Below, piece by piece: positions 26,514 to 35,820 of a stretch of DNA of 64,000 nucleotides. The stretch lies in the NCBI RefSeq assembly GCF_028550395.1, contig NZ_JAQQKW010000001.1:248001-312000 (forward strand), in the 5' to 3' direction. Origin of the DNA: Asticcacaulis currens (GTDB lineage Bacteria > Pseudomonadota > Alphaproteobacteria > Caulobacterales > Caulobacteraceae). Every line of letters begins with the position of its first letter. Position 1 is the stretch's first letter. A program made the position numbers and the translations under genes. The notes under the pieces are model-generated. The model was not told the origin of the DNA, searched no databases, and saw only the letters and a program-made list of their open reading frames with translations.

Positions 26514-27659
26514 TCACACCATCACCATATCGTCCCGGTGTATGACCTCATCACCTGACGTGTACCCCAGAAGACCTTCTATGTCCCTGCTCGCGCGACC
26601 CTTGATGGCGGCAATGTCGTCTGAACTATAGGCAGCGATGCCACGTGCCAGTTCGCGACCGTCGTGCAGGATCGAGACGCTGTCACCCTTGTCAAAGAGA
26701 CCCGCGACCGAACTGATGCCTGAAGGCAGAAGCGATTTGCCAGACGCGAGCGCTCTGGCAGCCCCGGCATCGATATGGATTTGCCCTGCGGGTACCACCG
26801 TCCCGGCGATCCAGGCTTTGTAAGCGGCACCGGAAGATGCCTGCGCCACAAAGAGTGTGTAGCGCGCGCCCTGGCTGAGCGCCGAAAGCGGCCGCAGAGC
26901 CTGCCCGTTCATGATGGTGGTCGAGCAGCCCGCCGCCCCGGCAATGCGCGCGGCAGCAATCTTGGTCGCCATACCGCCCGTGCCCACCCCGGCGGCCGCA
27001 TTGGCGCCTCCGGCCATGCCTTCAATTTCTGGCGTAATGGCGTCAACGATGGGAATATGTTCCGCTGACGGATTGTTACGCGGATCAGCGGTATAAAGCC
27101 CGTCAATGTCCGACAGAAGGACTAAGGCTTCAGACCGGACCAGCATGGCCGCCCTCGCCGCCAGCCGGTCGTTGTCACCATAGCGGATTTCTTCCGTTGC
27201 CACCGTGTCGTTCTCATTAACGATGGGAACGACCCCCAGCTTCAGGAGGGTATCTGCCGTTTCACGGGCATTTAGCCAGCGGCGGCGGCGTTCGGTGTCT
27301 TCACGCGTCAGAAGGACCTGGGCCACCTTGATTCCGTGTTCGGAGAAAACCTCATCCCAGGCGCGCATCAGGATGGGCTGACCTGCCGCCGCTGCCGCCT
27401 GTTTCCGGTCTAACGGCAACTGCCTCGTCGTGAGCCCCAGATAACGCCGCCCCAGGGCGCCTGCCCCGGAGGAGACAATCATAACCTCAACCCCGGCCCG
27501 CCTCAGCCGCGCCACGTCCTCAGCCAGACCGCGCATCCACAAAGTATTGGCCGCCCCCGTCTGCGGATTAACGATGAGAGCCGAGCCGACCTTCAGCGTC
27601 ACGCGCTTTGCCTGCGCGATATGCGCCGGAAAGTCCGATTTTATGGCGGCGACCGTCAT
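26514..27659 (-). CDS. proB: Glutamate 5-kinase
   Basis: First enzyme of proline synthesis, feedback-inhibited by proline. Start taken at ATG 27659 (381 residues), since the kinase domain begins [13 protein letters not shown] soon after; the open frame runs on to 27797 but would cross the thrC promoter. Amino-acid-kinase domain (about 18-260) with [14 protein letters not shown] and [18 protein letters not shown], then a C-terminal PUA domain (about 285-370). Divergent from thrC with 115 bases between. Confidence 0.95.
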   Translation of the reverse strand: MTVAAIKSDFPAHIAQAKRVTLKVGSALIVNPQTGAANTLWMRGLAEDVARLRRAGVEVMIVSSGAGALGRRYLGLTTRQLPLDRKQAAAAAGQPILMRAWDEVFSEHGIKVAQVLLTREDTERRRRWLNARETADTLLKLGVVPIVNENDTVATEEIRYGDNDRLAARAAMLVRSEALVLLSDIDGLYTADPRNNPSAEHIPIVDAITPEIEGMAGGANAAAGVGTGGMATKIAAARIAGAAGCSTTIMNGQALRPLSALSQGARYTLFVAQASSGAAYKAWIAGTVVPAGQIHIDAGAARALASGKSLLPSGISSVAGLFDKGDSVSILHDGRELARGIAAYSSDDIAAIKGRASRDIEGLLGYTSGDEVIHRDDMVMV

Positions 27660-27774
27660 GGAAAGTCTTTTCTCAGGCGTCTGAAAATGATAGGCCCGCC
27701 GCGAGTGTTTTATCGCGGGCAGCGCCCTTGCGCCTATTAGCGGACAATCCCTTCGCGAAGCAAGAAGGGTTTGA

Positions 27775-29196
27775 ATGCTTTTAAGAAATGGTAACAAAAT
27801 GAACTATATCGGCACGCGCGGTTTCAAAGAGCAACGCAGCTTTGCGGGCGCATTGCTAGACGGTCTGGCCCCCGATGGCGGGCTTTATGTACCTCAGGCG
27901 TGGCCGACTCCGGATTTCGACCTGTCAGCGGCCTCGAATGGCGGCTATGCCGACCTCACGGTGCAACTCCTCAACCTCTTCGGGGTGGGTGTTCTGGGGG
28001 ATCAGGCGGTCAAGGCGGCGGCTCAGCGCACCGAAGATGCCTTTTTGCGCGATGGGGCCGTGCCTCTGACGCGACTGGAAAACGATCTTTATCTGCTCGA
28101 ACTCTACCACGGGCCGACGCACGCCTTCAAAGACATGGCCATGCAGATGATGGCCCCGCTGACCGATGCCGCCCTCGCACAGCGCGGCGAAAAACTCACT
28201 CTGGTAACCGCCACCTCCGGTGATACGGGCGCTGCGGCCGTGCGCGCCTTCGCCGGCTCTGAACACGTCAAGCTGATCGTTTTTCATCCACTGGGTCGCG
28301 TTTCACCCGTGCAGCGCCTGCAGATGACGACAGTTCAGGCCGACAATGTGCTGAATGTCGGGGTGAACGGCGATTTCGACGACTGCCAGAAGATCGTCAA
28401 GGCGCTGTTGTCTGAGCCCGCCCTGAAAGCCCAGGGCCTGATCTCTTCGGTCAATTCGATCAACTGGGGCCGCCTTCTGGGGCAGGTGCCCTATTATCTG
28501 TCCGCCGCGGCCCATTCGGGCCTCGACAAGCCAGAATTTGTCGTGCCTACGGGCAATTTCGGCGACGCGTTTGCCGGCTGGGTGGCGCGCCAGATTGGCG
28601 GCAATGTCGGTCATCTGCACGCTGCAGTGAACCGTAATGACGCGCTCAATCAGGCCATCAATAACGGCCGCTATGTGCGCCGTCAGGCCGTCGAAACGGC
28701 CTCTGTTTCGATGGACGTGCAGGCGCCGTCAAACTTTGAGCGGCTGGTCTTTGAAGCCTCCGGCCGTGACGCGGGCGCCACGCGCGACCTGTTTAATGCC
28801 TTCGGGCAGTCCGGTGAGGTGGCATTGTCCGGACATCTGCAAGAGGCGCTGAAATCCGAGGTCTCAGCCTCGACCGTTTCCGAAGATCAGACTAAGGCTA
28901 CCATCAAGCTGGCTTACGAAAAATACGGTCAGGTGATCTGCCCGCATACCGCCGTAGCGCTTTCGGCGGCCCTGACGCGTCGCGAAACGGGCGAAGCCAA
29001 AGGCGGACAGATCGTTCTGTCTACAGCCCATGCGGCCAAATTCCCTGCCTTTGTGACCGAAGCGCTGGGCTTTGAGCCTAAGGCTCCGGACGCCATTACC
29101 AACCTCTATGGCTTAACCGAAACCCTGAGCGAAATGCCTGCCGACGTCACTGCGGCGGTCACTACCGTGAAGGCTTTCATCGAATGGATCGATTAA
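27775..29196 (+). CDS. thrC: Threonine synthase
   Basis: PLP enzyme converting O-phosphohomoserine to threonine. The start at ATG 27775 (473 residues) is preceded by AAGAAGGG at a good distance; family similarity begins at an in-frame ATG at 27799 ([14 protein letters not shown]), which lacks a ribosome site, so either may be used. The PLP lysine is in HAFKDMAMQ and the phosphate-binding loop in [10 protein letters not shown]. This is the longer fungal/proteobacterial class. ThrB, the preceding enzyme, is encoded at 43711. Confidence 0.95.
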   Translation: MLLRNGNKMNYIGTRGFKEQRSFAGALLDGLAPDGGLYVPQAWPTPDFDLSAASNGGYADLTVQLLNLFGVGVLGDQAVKAAAQRTEDAFLRDGAVPLTRLENDLYLLELYHGPTHAFKDMAMQMMAPLTDAALAQRGEKLTLVTATSGDTGAAAVRAFAGSEHVKLIVFHPLGRVSPVQRLQMTTVQADNVLNVGVNGDFDDCQKIVKALLSEPALKAQGLISSVNSINWGRLLGQVPYYLSAAAHSGLDKPEFVVPTGNFGDAFAGWVARQIGGNVGHLHAAVNRNDALNQAINNGRYVRRQAVETASVSMDVQAPSNFERLVFEASGRDAGATRDLFNAFGQSGEVALSGHLQEALKSEVSASTVSEDQTKATIKLAYEKYGQVICPHTAVALSAALTRRETGEAKGGQIVLSTAHAAKFPAFVTEALGFEPKAPDAITNLYGLTETLSEMPADVTAAVTTVKAFIEWID

Positions 29197-29256
29197 TCGG
29201 TCGAGGTCAATGTCGGGTTTCAAGGCCATCTCAAGTCGTCAGCAAGAAACCTGCGC

Positions 29257-30111
29257 TTATGGGATTGTAGGGAGAATTTTCTGAAGGCTTGCGTGAAAGA
29301 ACGCCGCGCCCCATAAATCGAGCGTTTTCGCTTCGGAGGCTCGCAGGAAGCGCCTGACATCCTCCGTTGCGTCGCTCCATACGATGGTGTCGATCTTTTC
29401 AGTAAGCACGGCTTTCAGCCAGTTGATATCAACGTCAAGATCAGACTGGCCTGCCCACGGCCCTTTTTGCCGCAAGGCTGCTGAGAGCAGCGTAAGATTA
29501 GGCACAACGCGTCGGGCGACATACCATGAGAAGTCGAACCAATCGCGCCCCTTCACATATGGCCGACAAAGAAGCGCGTGTATCTTCAGGGCAAAATTTG
29601 ACGCGAGGTCTTGATGTCTGACCTCATAATCCGTCGGAAAATCTAGATAGGTTTTCGCTTCTGTTGAACCCACTGGCGGATTTGTATCGATTTCCAGTTT
29701 GATTTTGATCGTTTTGTGCCGACTGTTGGCAAAACTCAGGTCAAGTTGGCGCGCGATAGCGGTATCTTTGATTACCGCCTCCCGAATGACACTGTCCATG
29801 CGTTCTTTCGATATGATCTCAAGCCTGAGACCAAACTGATTGAAGACCTCGGATAGGGTTTTCAAGTACGGTTGAAGCTCAAAGGACGGGTTCGGCTCCC
29901 GCAGGATAAAATCAAGATTTTCAGAAAATCGGGGCAGGCCGTTTAGAATGCGCAGGCACGTCCCCCCCTGAAACAACGCTCTCTCGAAAAAGTCTGCACG
30001 CCAAAGCGCGTGGAGCGCGATCTCCTGAAGGATTTCCTTAAGGGCATTTTCCTCTTCAAGCGTGTTGACGACATTGTACTCATTCAGTTTTTGACGGATG
30101 ATCTCTATCAT
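29257..30111 (-). CDS. AbiEii/AbiGii-type nucleotidyltransferase toxin
   Basis: Toxin component of an AbiE-like (type IV) toxin-antitoxin/abortive-infection pair, 284 residues, DUF1814 fold. The nucleotidyltransferase core is GGTCLRILNGLPRFSENLDF (about 49-68). In most relatives the acidic pair reads SEDLD or SEDID; here the first Asp of the DxD pair is Asn, which may weaken catalysis. A second conserved stretch, KIHALLCRPYVKGRDWFDFS, is typical of the family. Its start overlaps the antitoxin stop by 4 bases. Third-codon composition is more AT-rich than in neighbouring genes, consistent with acquisition by transfer. Confidence 0.82.
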   Translation of the reverse strand: MIEIIRQKLNEYNVVNTLEEENALKEILQEIALHALWRADFFERALFQGGTCLRILNGLPRFSENLDFILREPNPSFELQPYLKTLSEVFNQFGLRLEIISKERMDSVIREAVIKDTAIARQLDLSFANSRHKTIKIKLEIDTNPPVGSTEAKTYLDFPTDYEVRHQDLASNFALKIHALLCRPYVKGRDWFDFSWYVARRVVPNLTLLSAALRQKGPWAGQSDLDVDINWLKAVLTEKIDTIVWSDATEDVRRFLRASEAKTLDLWGAAFFHASLQKILPTIP

Positions 30112-30776
30112 CGCTTCGATCCATTGCTCTTCAGGCAGGCTTCGTAGAGCTTGTTTGAGAACTCTTTTGTGTTTGTGTGCTTATAGACGTGGCGCAACTC
30201 TTCGAGTTTTCGGGGATCGACCCCAGTCAGCTCATCAATGTCGACCCTCAAGCCGTCAGTAATCCACGACAAGCCCTGCCAATTAACTTTGCGGTACGCC
30301 ACGATATCCATCAGCGCGCGCACAGGTGAGGCAACGAGTGCCGTCGCCTGACCCAAGCGCTTGCTTTCAACACCAACCAAAAACTGGTAGGACTGCAAGG
30401 CCAACGGCAGAAAAGTAAAGCTCCCAAAAGTCTCTGTGTCATAGCCAAATGATTTGCGCCCAGGGGTGACCGACGCTGTTTGTAGAACCGCTTCAGGGAT
30501 CCAGCCGTGAAATGCGAGTGCACTTTCAAAAGAAACATAGCTGCCAGGATGAAGAGCCTGCGCGACGACAAAAGGGTGAAGCGGCGCTGAGCTGAGATGG
30601 GTCGGCAGAACATATAGCCCGCGCTTAATCCGTATCAGACTTCGACTTTTAAGCGCTCGGTTTACAATGCCGTAACGACGCGCAGCACTTCCGCCGAGAA
30701 TGTCGGCTAGCTGCCGCTCATTTAGAATCCGCTCGGTATAACCACTCGATCTAATTACGTCGTCTAACACGCTCAT
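30108..30776 (-). CDS. AbiEi-type antitoxin/transcriptional regulator
   Basis: Antitoxin partner, 222 residues. An N-terminal winged-helix part (about 16-60, with ILNERQLADILGGSAARRYGIVNRALKSRSLIRI then KRGLYVLP) is followed by the AbiEi C-terminal domain (SYVSFESALAFHGWIPEAV and VASPVRALMDIVAYR). These proteins bind the promoter of their own operon to repress it and counter the toxin. It is the first gene of the pair and overlaps the toxin by 4 bases. Confidence 0.83.
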   Translation of the reverse strand: MSVLDDVIRSSGYTERILNERQLADILGGSAARRYGIVNRALKSRSLIRIKRGLYVLPTHLSSAPLHPFVVAQALHPGSYVSFESALAFHGWIPEAVLQTASVTPGRKSFGYDTETFGSFTFLPLALQSYQFLVGVESKRLGQATALVASPVRALMDIVAYRKVNWQGLSWITDGLRVDIDELTGVDPRKLEELRHVYKHTNTKEFSNKLYEACLKSNGSKR

Positions 30777-31141
30777 AAAATTCCCAATACTTCCAAATTA
30801 TGAAAGTTTCATGGATTTCCTTCACACCAGAGGTCCAGGCTGAAACCGTAGCTCTTTTCGGCAAGTAGCATTTTGTCGGCATATTGCGTCTGCCGCGCCA
30901 TTTTTTGCAATTCTGACGAAGACCAGAAAAGCCCAAATAGGTTGAGCCCCTTCACGCTTTGCCTTCCCATTTGATCGGGGCGTTGCAGCCATAATGGGGG
31001 CACAGCCTTGAGTGCGAGATGCACTGCCATAAACACATATCTGCCCTTCGCGTTAAGGTCTTTTTGAACAATGCCCGCTACTCCCCGTTTGGGGATTGAT
31101 TAGTTACTCAACAAACGACCCGATAGAGGTGGTGTAACGAA
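30777..31141. other. Gap between AbiEi and the double-receiver gene
   Basis: This 365-base stretch holds the doubtful small frame at 30809-31036 on the minus strand and about 100 bases before the gene at 31142. The latter part should contain the promoters for both directions. I see no clear inverted repeat, tRNA or insertion-sequence end. Confidence 0.5.
30809..31036 (-). CDS. Possible small protein or gene remnant upstream of the AbiE pair
   Basis: Open frame of 75 codons on the same strand, ending 32 bases before the antitoxin start. GTG at 31036 has AAGGGCAG about 9 bases upstream; ATG at 31030 is the alternative. The product (LNLFGLFWSSSELQKMARQT and a Trp/Leu-rich start) looks protein-like in composition but I recognise no domain. 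It could be a leader gene of the toxin-antitoxin operon, or the end of an older gene broken when the pair arrived. Confidence 0.28.
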   Translation of the reverse strand: MFMAVHLALKAVPPLWLQRPDQMGRQSVKGLNLFGLFWSSSELQKMARQTQYADKMLLAEKSYGFSLDLWCEGNP

Positions 31142-31912
31142 GTGGCCAGGGCGCTTATCATCGAGGATAGCCAGATCCAGTCGAGGATTATCGGGCGGAT
31201 GATCAGAGACATGGGCTTTGAGGTCGACTTTGCGCTTAGTTTGGCGCAGGGGACTCAACATTTAAAAACACTCAAGGTCGATGCGGTCTTCCTCGACGTC
31301 TTCCTCGGTGATCACAATGCCCTTCTTTTCGTGGACAGCCTGCGCAAGCTCGCGCCCCAAGCGGTATTCGTCCTTATGACCGCAGGATCGCAGACAGAGT
31401 GCGTGGACGTCACGGTATCAAAAGCCCGGCTTGCGAGGGCTGACTTCATGCTCAAAAAGCCCTTCAACGCTTCCGATATTGAGGTCATCCTCCAACAGAC
31501 ATTTGACAAAAGCGCTGGTCTGAAGCGACGCAAACATGTTCTCGTAATTGAAGATAGCGCTCCCATCAGGATGATCTGCGAGCGCGTCCTTAGCGCTATC
31601 GGATATCGGGTCACAACGAGTGAAACCATGGAAGATGCGTTCGCCAATGTGGACATTGCGCACGTAGACCTCGTTTTGTGCGACATGTTTATGCCAGGTA
31701 TGGGAGGCTTCAAAGGCATTCGCTCAATCAGGCGGACATGGCCTCAGGTGCCAGTCATTGCCATGTCTGCGGGTCTTGATGAGGCCGTACGAAATCACGA
31801 TGTGCTGGCAGCGACAACAAAGCTCGGCGTTAACGCCCAGCTGAGGAAGCCCTTCGAAGCAACCGATCTTCTAGAAGTCGTAAGCGCTGTACTTGAGGAG
31901 GGGCACGTCTAG
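31142..31912 (+). CDS. Double-receiver response regulator without output domain
   Basis: 256 residues made of two receiver domains and nothing else. REC1 (about 3-122) has D52 in VFLDVFLG and K106 in MLKKPF. REC2 (about 131-254) has acidic E137/D138, phosphoacceptor D181 in LCDMFMPGMGG and K236 in LRKPF. Both domains keep the phosphorylation residues. It starts with GTG, with AGAGGTGG upstream. No histidine kinase is adjacent. Such tandem receivers act as phosphate sinks, or as bridges to chemotaxis or c-di-GMP proteins; the nearby MCP and GGDEF-EAL genes make either plausible. The LuxR gene follows 48 bases later. Confidence 0.9.
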   Translation: MARALIIEDSQIQSRIIGRMIRDMGFEVDFALSLAQGTQHLKTLKVDAVFLDVFLGDHNALLFVDSLRKLAPQAVFVLMTAGSQTECVDVTVSKARLARADFMLKKPFNASDIEVILQQTFDKSAGLKRRKHVLVIEDSAPIRMICERVLSAIGYRVTTSETMEDAFANVDIAHVDLVLCDMFMPGMGGFKGIRSIRRTWPQVPVIAMSAGLDEAVRNHDVLAATTKLGVNAQLRKPFEATDLLEVVSAVLEEGHV

Positions 31913-31960
31913 AGAATGCTGGTCCCGGATTAGACATCTGACTTAGGCCCGCGTTTACGG

Positions 31961-32764
31961 TTGAAGCCCCTAAGAAATTCACTTAGCCTGACATTCGCGC
32001 CAGGTTGTCTTGGGGGTCTTGTCTTGCCCACCTATGTTGCCGAAAAACTGATTGACGCTAAAGCCCAGGCCATTGCTCAAATTGCGGCAACGCACCTCGG
32101 CACAAACGTAGCTGAACCTGCACAGATTGCGAAATTGCGCGCCTTGGTGGGCTTTGAGCACTATTGCATCTCAGGGCTCAATTATCCGGGGCTGGGCGTA
32201 GGCGCAGGCGTTATTCTCGCCAGCGATATGCCCGAAGCGTTCCTTGAGGCGTATTTGACAGAAGGCTACATCCGGTTTGATCCGCTTCACCACATGATCC
32301 GGCCAGACAGGCCCTGGGGGAGCTGGCATGCGCTGACCGATCAAGAGCTGTCTCAGCCAGAACTGCAACCTATTCGAAGTTTAGAAGCGCGTTTCAACAT
32401 CTCACTGCGCTCCTGTCTTGGCCTCTACAGGGGCACCGTTCGGTTTGGTGGACTGACCTTTACACGCGCAACGCCCTTCAGCGCTGAAGAACAGTTTATG
32501 ATCGAAGCCGTTAGTCGTTGGGTGCACCAAGAGCTCAGTGAGGCCTACATCGCCGATATGTCCCAGCGGGCTGGTATTTCAGGCGGTGAGTTGAAATGCT
32601 TGAGCGGGGTTGCCGCTGGCTTCGATCTCTTGGAACTCTCTCGCTCAACAGGCTTTGCCCCGGACACGGTCACCACATACATCAAAAATGCTATTCGCAA
32701 GCTTGGATGCCGAAACCGTGCGCACGCGGTTGCTGAAGCGATGCGTCGGCGCCTTTTAGCCTGA
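31961..32764 (+). CDS. LuxR-family regulator, solo (autoinducer-binding domain plus HTH)
   Basis: 267 residues from TTG 31961, the first possible start in frame after a stop at 31931; it lacks a clear ribosome site, so the true start is uncertain. The N-terminal domain (about 55-180) resembles the acyl-homoserine-lactone pocket: GYIRFDPLHH carries the Asp-Pro pair and RPWGSWHAL the Trp positions of TraR/LuxR. The C-terminal LuxR helix-turn-helix (about 203-265) has DLLELSRSTGFAPDTVTTYI and AIRKLGCRNRAHAVAEA. No luxI-type synthase gene is in the window, so it is an orphan (solo) receptor here. It probably shares a transcript with the double-receiver gene. Confidence 0.87.
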   Translation: MKPLRNSLSLTFAPGCLGGLVLPTYVAEKLIDAKAQAIAQIAATHLGTNVAEPAQIAKLRALVGFEHYCISGLNYPGLGVGAGVILASDMPEAFLEAYLTEGYIRFDPLHHMIRPDRPWGSWHALTDQELSQPELQPIRSLEARFNISLRSCLGLYRGTVRFGGLTFTRATPFSAEEQFMIEAVSRWVHQELSEAYIADMSQRAGISGGELKCLSGVAAGFDLLELSRSTGFAPDTVTTYIKNAIRKLGCRNRAHAVAEAMRRRLLA

Positions 32765-33193
32765 ATGATAGGTTGAAATCCTTGGACTTATAAACCGGCC
32801 AATTCCGACGCAGTCGAAGGTCGGTCAAACTGACTGCGTCGGAACCGGTAGCGCATCGGAAAATTGATGCATAACGACGATATTTCGATTCGGTCAATTG
32901 TCAATCGCCCCTTCTTCCACTCCCCGATCTGTGAGTGAATTGTTCCATAGATTGCATTTCAATTAACCACAAGTTTACCAAAAATGATAACAATGTAATT
33001 TCAAATGGGTGGCGTTAGAGACGGTACCTGTTTTTTTACCGAAAATACATGATCTTATCAGGAAGCGAAGCGTTCTTCAGACACGGATTCCGAGGCAGGA
33101 CACCGGTTAGATTTGCAGCCAGTCACCGAAAAGGACGCAGTCTGCGGACCTACCCACCCCATTATGGGGATAGGGAAGAGCAAGGAGGGGGAG
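32765..33193. other. 429-base non-coding gap
   Basis: Holds the 13-base inverted repeat near its left end, then an AT-rich stretch (about 32870-33050) and the leader of the small gene at 33194. I see no RNA gene or mobile-element end. Because it is long and AT-rich in a GC-rich genome it is a candidate for a small RNA or for several promoters. Confidence 0.5.
32803..32844. repeat. Perfect 13-base inverted repeat after the LuxR gene
   Basis: TTCCGACGCAGTC (32803-32815) and GACTGCGTCGGAA (32832-32844) are exact reverse complements with a 16-base spacer. It starts 38 bases after the LuxR stop. No T-run follows on either strand, so it is not a standard terminator; it could still be a factor-assisted terminator, an mRNA-stabilising hairpin or an operator. 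Confidence 0.8.
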
Positions 33194-33559
33194 ATGATCG
33201 GAAGCCAGGATTGGGTTGCGGCGAAAGACGGCCCGTCTCACGATCAGGAGGCGCCCCTATTACTTCATCCGTCATTTTGGTCACAAGCTGACGTAGCGGC
33301 CGAAATAAAGAAAATACCCTTAGAGCAGATCAAGCCTCTGATCGGGGCACGACTTAACACCATGACACGGGCTTTAGGGGAGCTGTTGCGGGAGATCAGC
33401 AAGCTAGAAGACCTTGCAAGATCGGCGGATTCGAGATCGGCAACTGAAATTCTAAGCGCCGCAGATGAGCTTTCAGACTATGCAGCCCGCCTCATAGAGA
33501 TGACGAGGCTTCTCAACGAACTCCATAGTGCTGAGAGCCCGGCGCAAACCACGCCTTAA
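33194..33559 (+). CDS. Unknown helical protein, 121 residues
   Basis: Start at ATG 33194, fixed by AAGGAGG at 33182-33188; the frame is open further upstream (to 33113) without a ribosome site. The product has a variable N-terminus then a long helical, coiled-coil-like region (LNTMTRALGELLREISKLED, then ELSDYAARLIEMTRLLNEL). No domain is recognised. It is followed 74 bases later by a second small unknown gene on the same strand, and both lie between the LuxR solo and the convergent GGDEF-EAL gene. Confidence 0.7.
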   Translation: MIGSQDWVAAKDGPSHDQEAPLLLHPSFWSQADVAAEIKKIPLEQIKPLIGARLNTMTRALGELLREISKLEDLARSADSRSATEILSAADELSDYAARLIEMTRLLNELHSAESPAQTTP

Positions 33560-33633
33560 TAACGAACGCGGCCACGGCCGGTAAGTGAACTCACAGACGA
33601 TCGTTTCGTATTAGTCTTGTTTGGAGGTTTTTG

Positions 33634-33867
33634 ATGCTCTACGTCCCCGATACGGTAATGAGCGCCTTTCAGGAGCTTTTAGACGACGCGATCACTCCGG
33701 CTCAATGCGTGTCCTGGCTTCTCTCCCATTATAAGGGCATCAACCCAGGTCCACGCACCCGCTTTGAGATCAGTGATACGGTAATTAGCCAGGTTGAGGA
33801 CGTCTTACTCGGGCAAACGACCGTGGTCGAGGCGGTTGAGCGACTAAACCGGCTCGGCATTCGTTAA
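33634..33867 (+). CDS. Unknown 77-residue protein with an internal repeat
   Basis: Start at ATG 33634, with GGAGG six bases upstream. The protein consists of two similar segments: DTVMSAFQELLDDAITPAQC (about 6-25) and DTVISQVEDVLLGQTTVVEA (about 48-67), both continuing as a helix ending in WL/RL. This suggests a duplicated small helical module. No known family comes to mind. It is convergent with the PAS-GGDEF-EAL gene, 81 bases away. Confidence 0.65.
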   Translation: MLYVPDTVMSAFQELLDDAITPAQCVSWLLSHYKGINPGPRTRFEISDTVISQVEDVLLGQTTVVEAVERLNRLGIR

Positions 33868-33948
33868 GTTGCGTCATGCGGCCTCGCTATGGCTCCTACC
33901 CATACGCCCGCTGACCATACCACGCGTATAAGGGTGACGGGCCTTGGG

Positions 33949-35820
33949 TTAGGCCACTTTTGCCGGCACGGTTTTTGTCTCGAATGCGTTAAGCTCCGTT
34001 AAGGCGGCAGGCCTTCCGAACAGATAGCCTTGCATGGTGTCGCAGTGTTCCGTCTTGAGGATCTCAAACTGTTGCTCCGTCTCAACCCCTTCTGCGGTTG
34101 AAACTATACCAAGACTGGAACACATGCCTGAAACAGCCCGAATTATCGCCAAACATTCCGACCTTTGGCCGAGATCTCGCACGAAAGACTGATCGATCTT
34201 TATCTTATCGAACGGAAACGCGCGGATGTAGTTGAAGGAGGAGTAGCCTGTCCCAAAGTCATCAAGTGAGATGCGCACCCCTAAAGCTTTCAGGGCTCGC
34301 AAAACCTCGAGAGCCTGACCTGTATCGCCTATCATAACGCCTTCGGTTATCTCGATCTCAAGCCGTCTGGGGTTAAGACCAGACTCTTGCAGGGCACGCG
34401 ACACGACGCTGACTAAAGAGCGGGATCGGAACTGGACCGGAGAGACATTTACCGCAATCGTTGTGTCCTCAGGAAGGGACACCGAATCCTTACAGGCCTT
34501 GTGGATGACCCATGCCCCGATCTCCTCAATAATGCCCGTTTCTTCAGCGACAGGAATAAAATCGGCGGGAGAAACGATGCCACGGGCTGGCGATTGCCAT
34601 CTTAAAAGCGCCTCGTAACCGCAAACACGCCCCGACTTCACGCAGTAAATCGGCTGGTAAACCAGGAAGAACTCACGCCCGGCGGTTGCCTTGCGAAGAT
34701 CAGCCTCAATTTTCTGCCGGTGCAGATACCTCTCATGAAGTTGTGCGTCGTAGACGGCAATGTCATTCCGACCGCCTTTCTTAGCCGCGTATAAGGCCTG
34801 ATCGGCGTGGCGCATAAGATCAATCGGCGCCGCATCGGGATTATCGATAAACTCAATCCCAACGCTCGCCCCAATAGTTATCTCAAGCCCATCAAGCTCA
34901 TAGGGGGCGCTGAGGTGGCTTACCAGTCGCTTAGCCACCCGATGAGCGTCTTGATGAAGGTTTATTTTCTCCATAAGAACCGCGAACTCATCTCCGCCTA
35001 AACGTGCCGCCAGATCACCCGGCCGCAATACGTCAACGAGCCTGCGCGCCACCTTCGCTAAAAGCGCATCACCCGTGGCGTGGCCATAAAGGTCGTTCAC
35101 CGCCTTAAACCGATCGAGGTCGAGACAAAGTATAGCGGCCATGGACTTGGTGCTTGCACGCACGACCAGGTCTGCGAGGCGCTTCTTGAAGAGATTGCGA
35201 TTGGCTAGACCTGTGAGAGAGTCGAAATTGGCCATGCGTTCAATCGTCGCCCGTGCCAGGTGCGACTCGGTGATATCAGCAATGACATCGAGATAGCCGC
35301 CACCTTCCACACCCGTGCGTGATACCCGCACCGTGCGCCCTGACGGCCAGATATGCTCAGCTTCGTTGTGTCCAGTTTGGGGTATAGCCAGATATTCCAA
35401 AATCAGCATCAGGCGATCGTGACTGGCGCTTACGCGCTGGCCGGCGGCTTCAAGCGTCTGAACAAGCGTGAGCCCTCTCGCATCGCCAAACCCCTTGATT
35501 TCAAAGAAAGACAGATACGCTCGGTTATACTCCAAAATGCGTCCGTCTTTGTCATAAAGACATATTCCGTGTGGCAATGTCTCTATCGTCGCCTGAAAAC
35601 GTAGCCCGTTTTCCCGTAAATCCCGCAAGCTCTGGCGCAGCTTTTCGTTAGCCATTTCAAGCTCATCGGTCATCAACTGCGTGGCCCGATCAAGCCGTCG
35701 GCTATCAAGCTCATATTCGCTATAGGCAAGGCTTACGAGATCAAGGAGCACATTGAGATCTAAAGAACCCGTTTTATCGGTCGCCTTCTGAAGTTGTCGA
35801 TCAAGCAATCTGTGCATCAT
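33949..35820 (-). CDS. PAS-GGDEF-EAL cyclic-di-GMP enzyme
   Basis: Cytoplasmic protein of 623 residues. Start ATG 35820 is chosen because it overlaps the FIST stop (ATGA) and has GGAGG just upstream. Order: helical N-terminus with coiled coil (about 1-75), PAS (about 76-190), GGDEF (about 200-360) with intact RLGGDEF, and EAL (about 375-615) with YEALLRWQ and DDFGTGYSSF. Both active-site motifs are intact, so it could make or degrade c-di-GMP; the switch is presumably set by PAS or by the FIST partner. It is translationally coupled to the FIST gene. Confidence 0.93.
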   Translation of the reverse strand: MMHRLLDRQLQKATDKTGSLDLNVLLDLVSLAYSEYELDSRRLDRATQLMTDELEMANEKLRQSLRDLRENGLRFQATIETLPHGICLYDKDGRILEYNRAYLSFFEIKGFGDARGLTLVQTLEAAGQRVSASHDRLMLILEYLAIPQTGHNEAEHIWPSGRTVRVSRTGVEGGGYLDVIADITESHLARATIERMANFDSLTGLANRNLFKKRLADLVVRASTKSMAAILCLDLDRFKAVNDLYGHATGDALLAKVARRLVDVLRPGDLAARLGGDEFAVLMEKINLHQDAHRVAKRLVSHLSAPYELDGLEITIGASVGIEFIDNPDAAPIDLMRHADQALYAAKKGGRNDIAVYDAQLHERYLHRQKIEADLRKATAGREFFLVYQPIYCVKSGRVCGYEALLRWQSPARGIVSPADFIPVAEETGIIEEIGAWVIHKACKDSVSLPEDTTIAVNVSPVQFRSRSLVSVVSRALQESGLNPRRLEIEITEGVMIGDTGQALEVLRALKALGVRISLDDFGTGYSSFNYIRAFPFDKIKIDQSFVRDLGQRSECLAIIRAVSGMCSSLGIVSTAEGVETEQQFEILKTEHCDTMQGYLFGRPAALTELNAFETKTVPAKVA

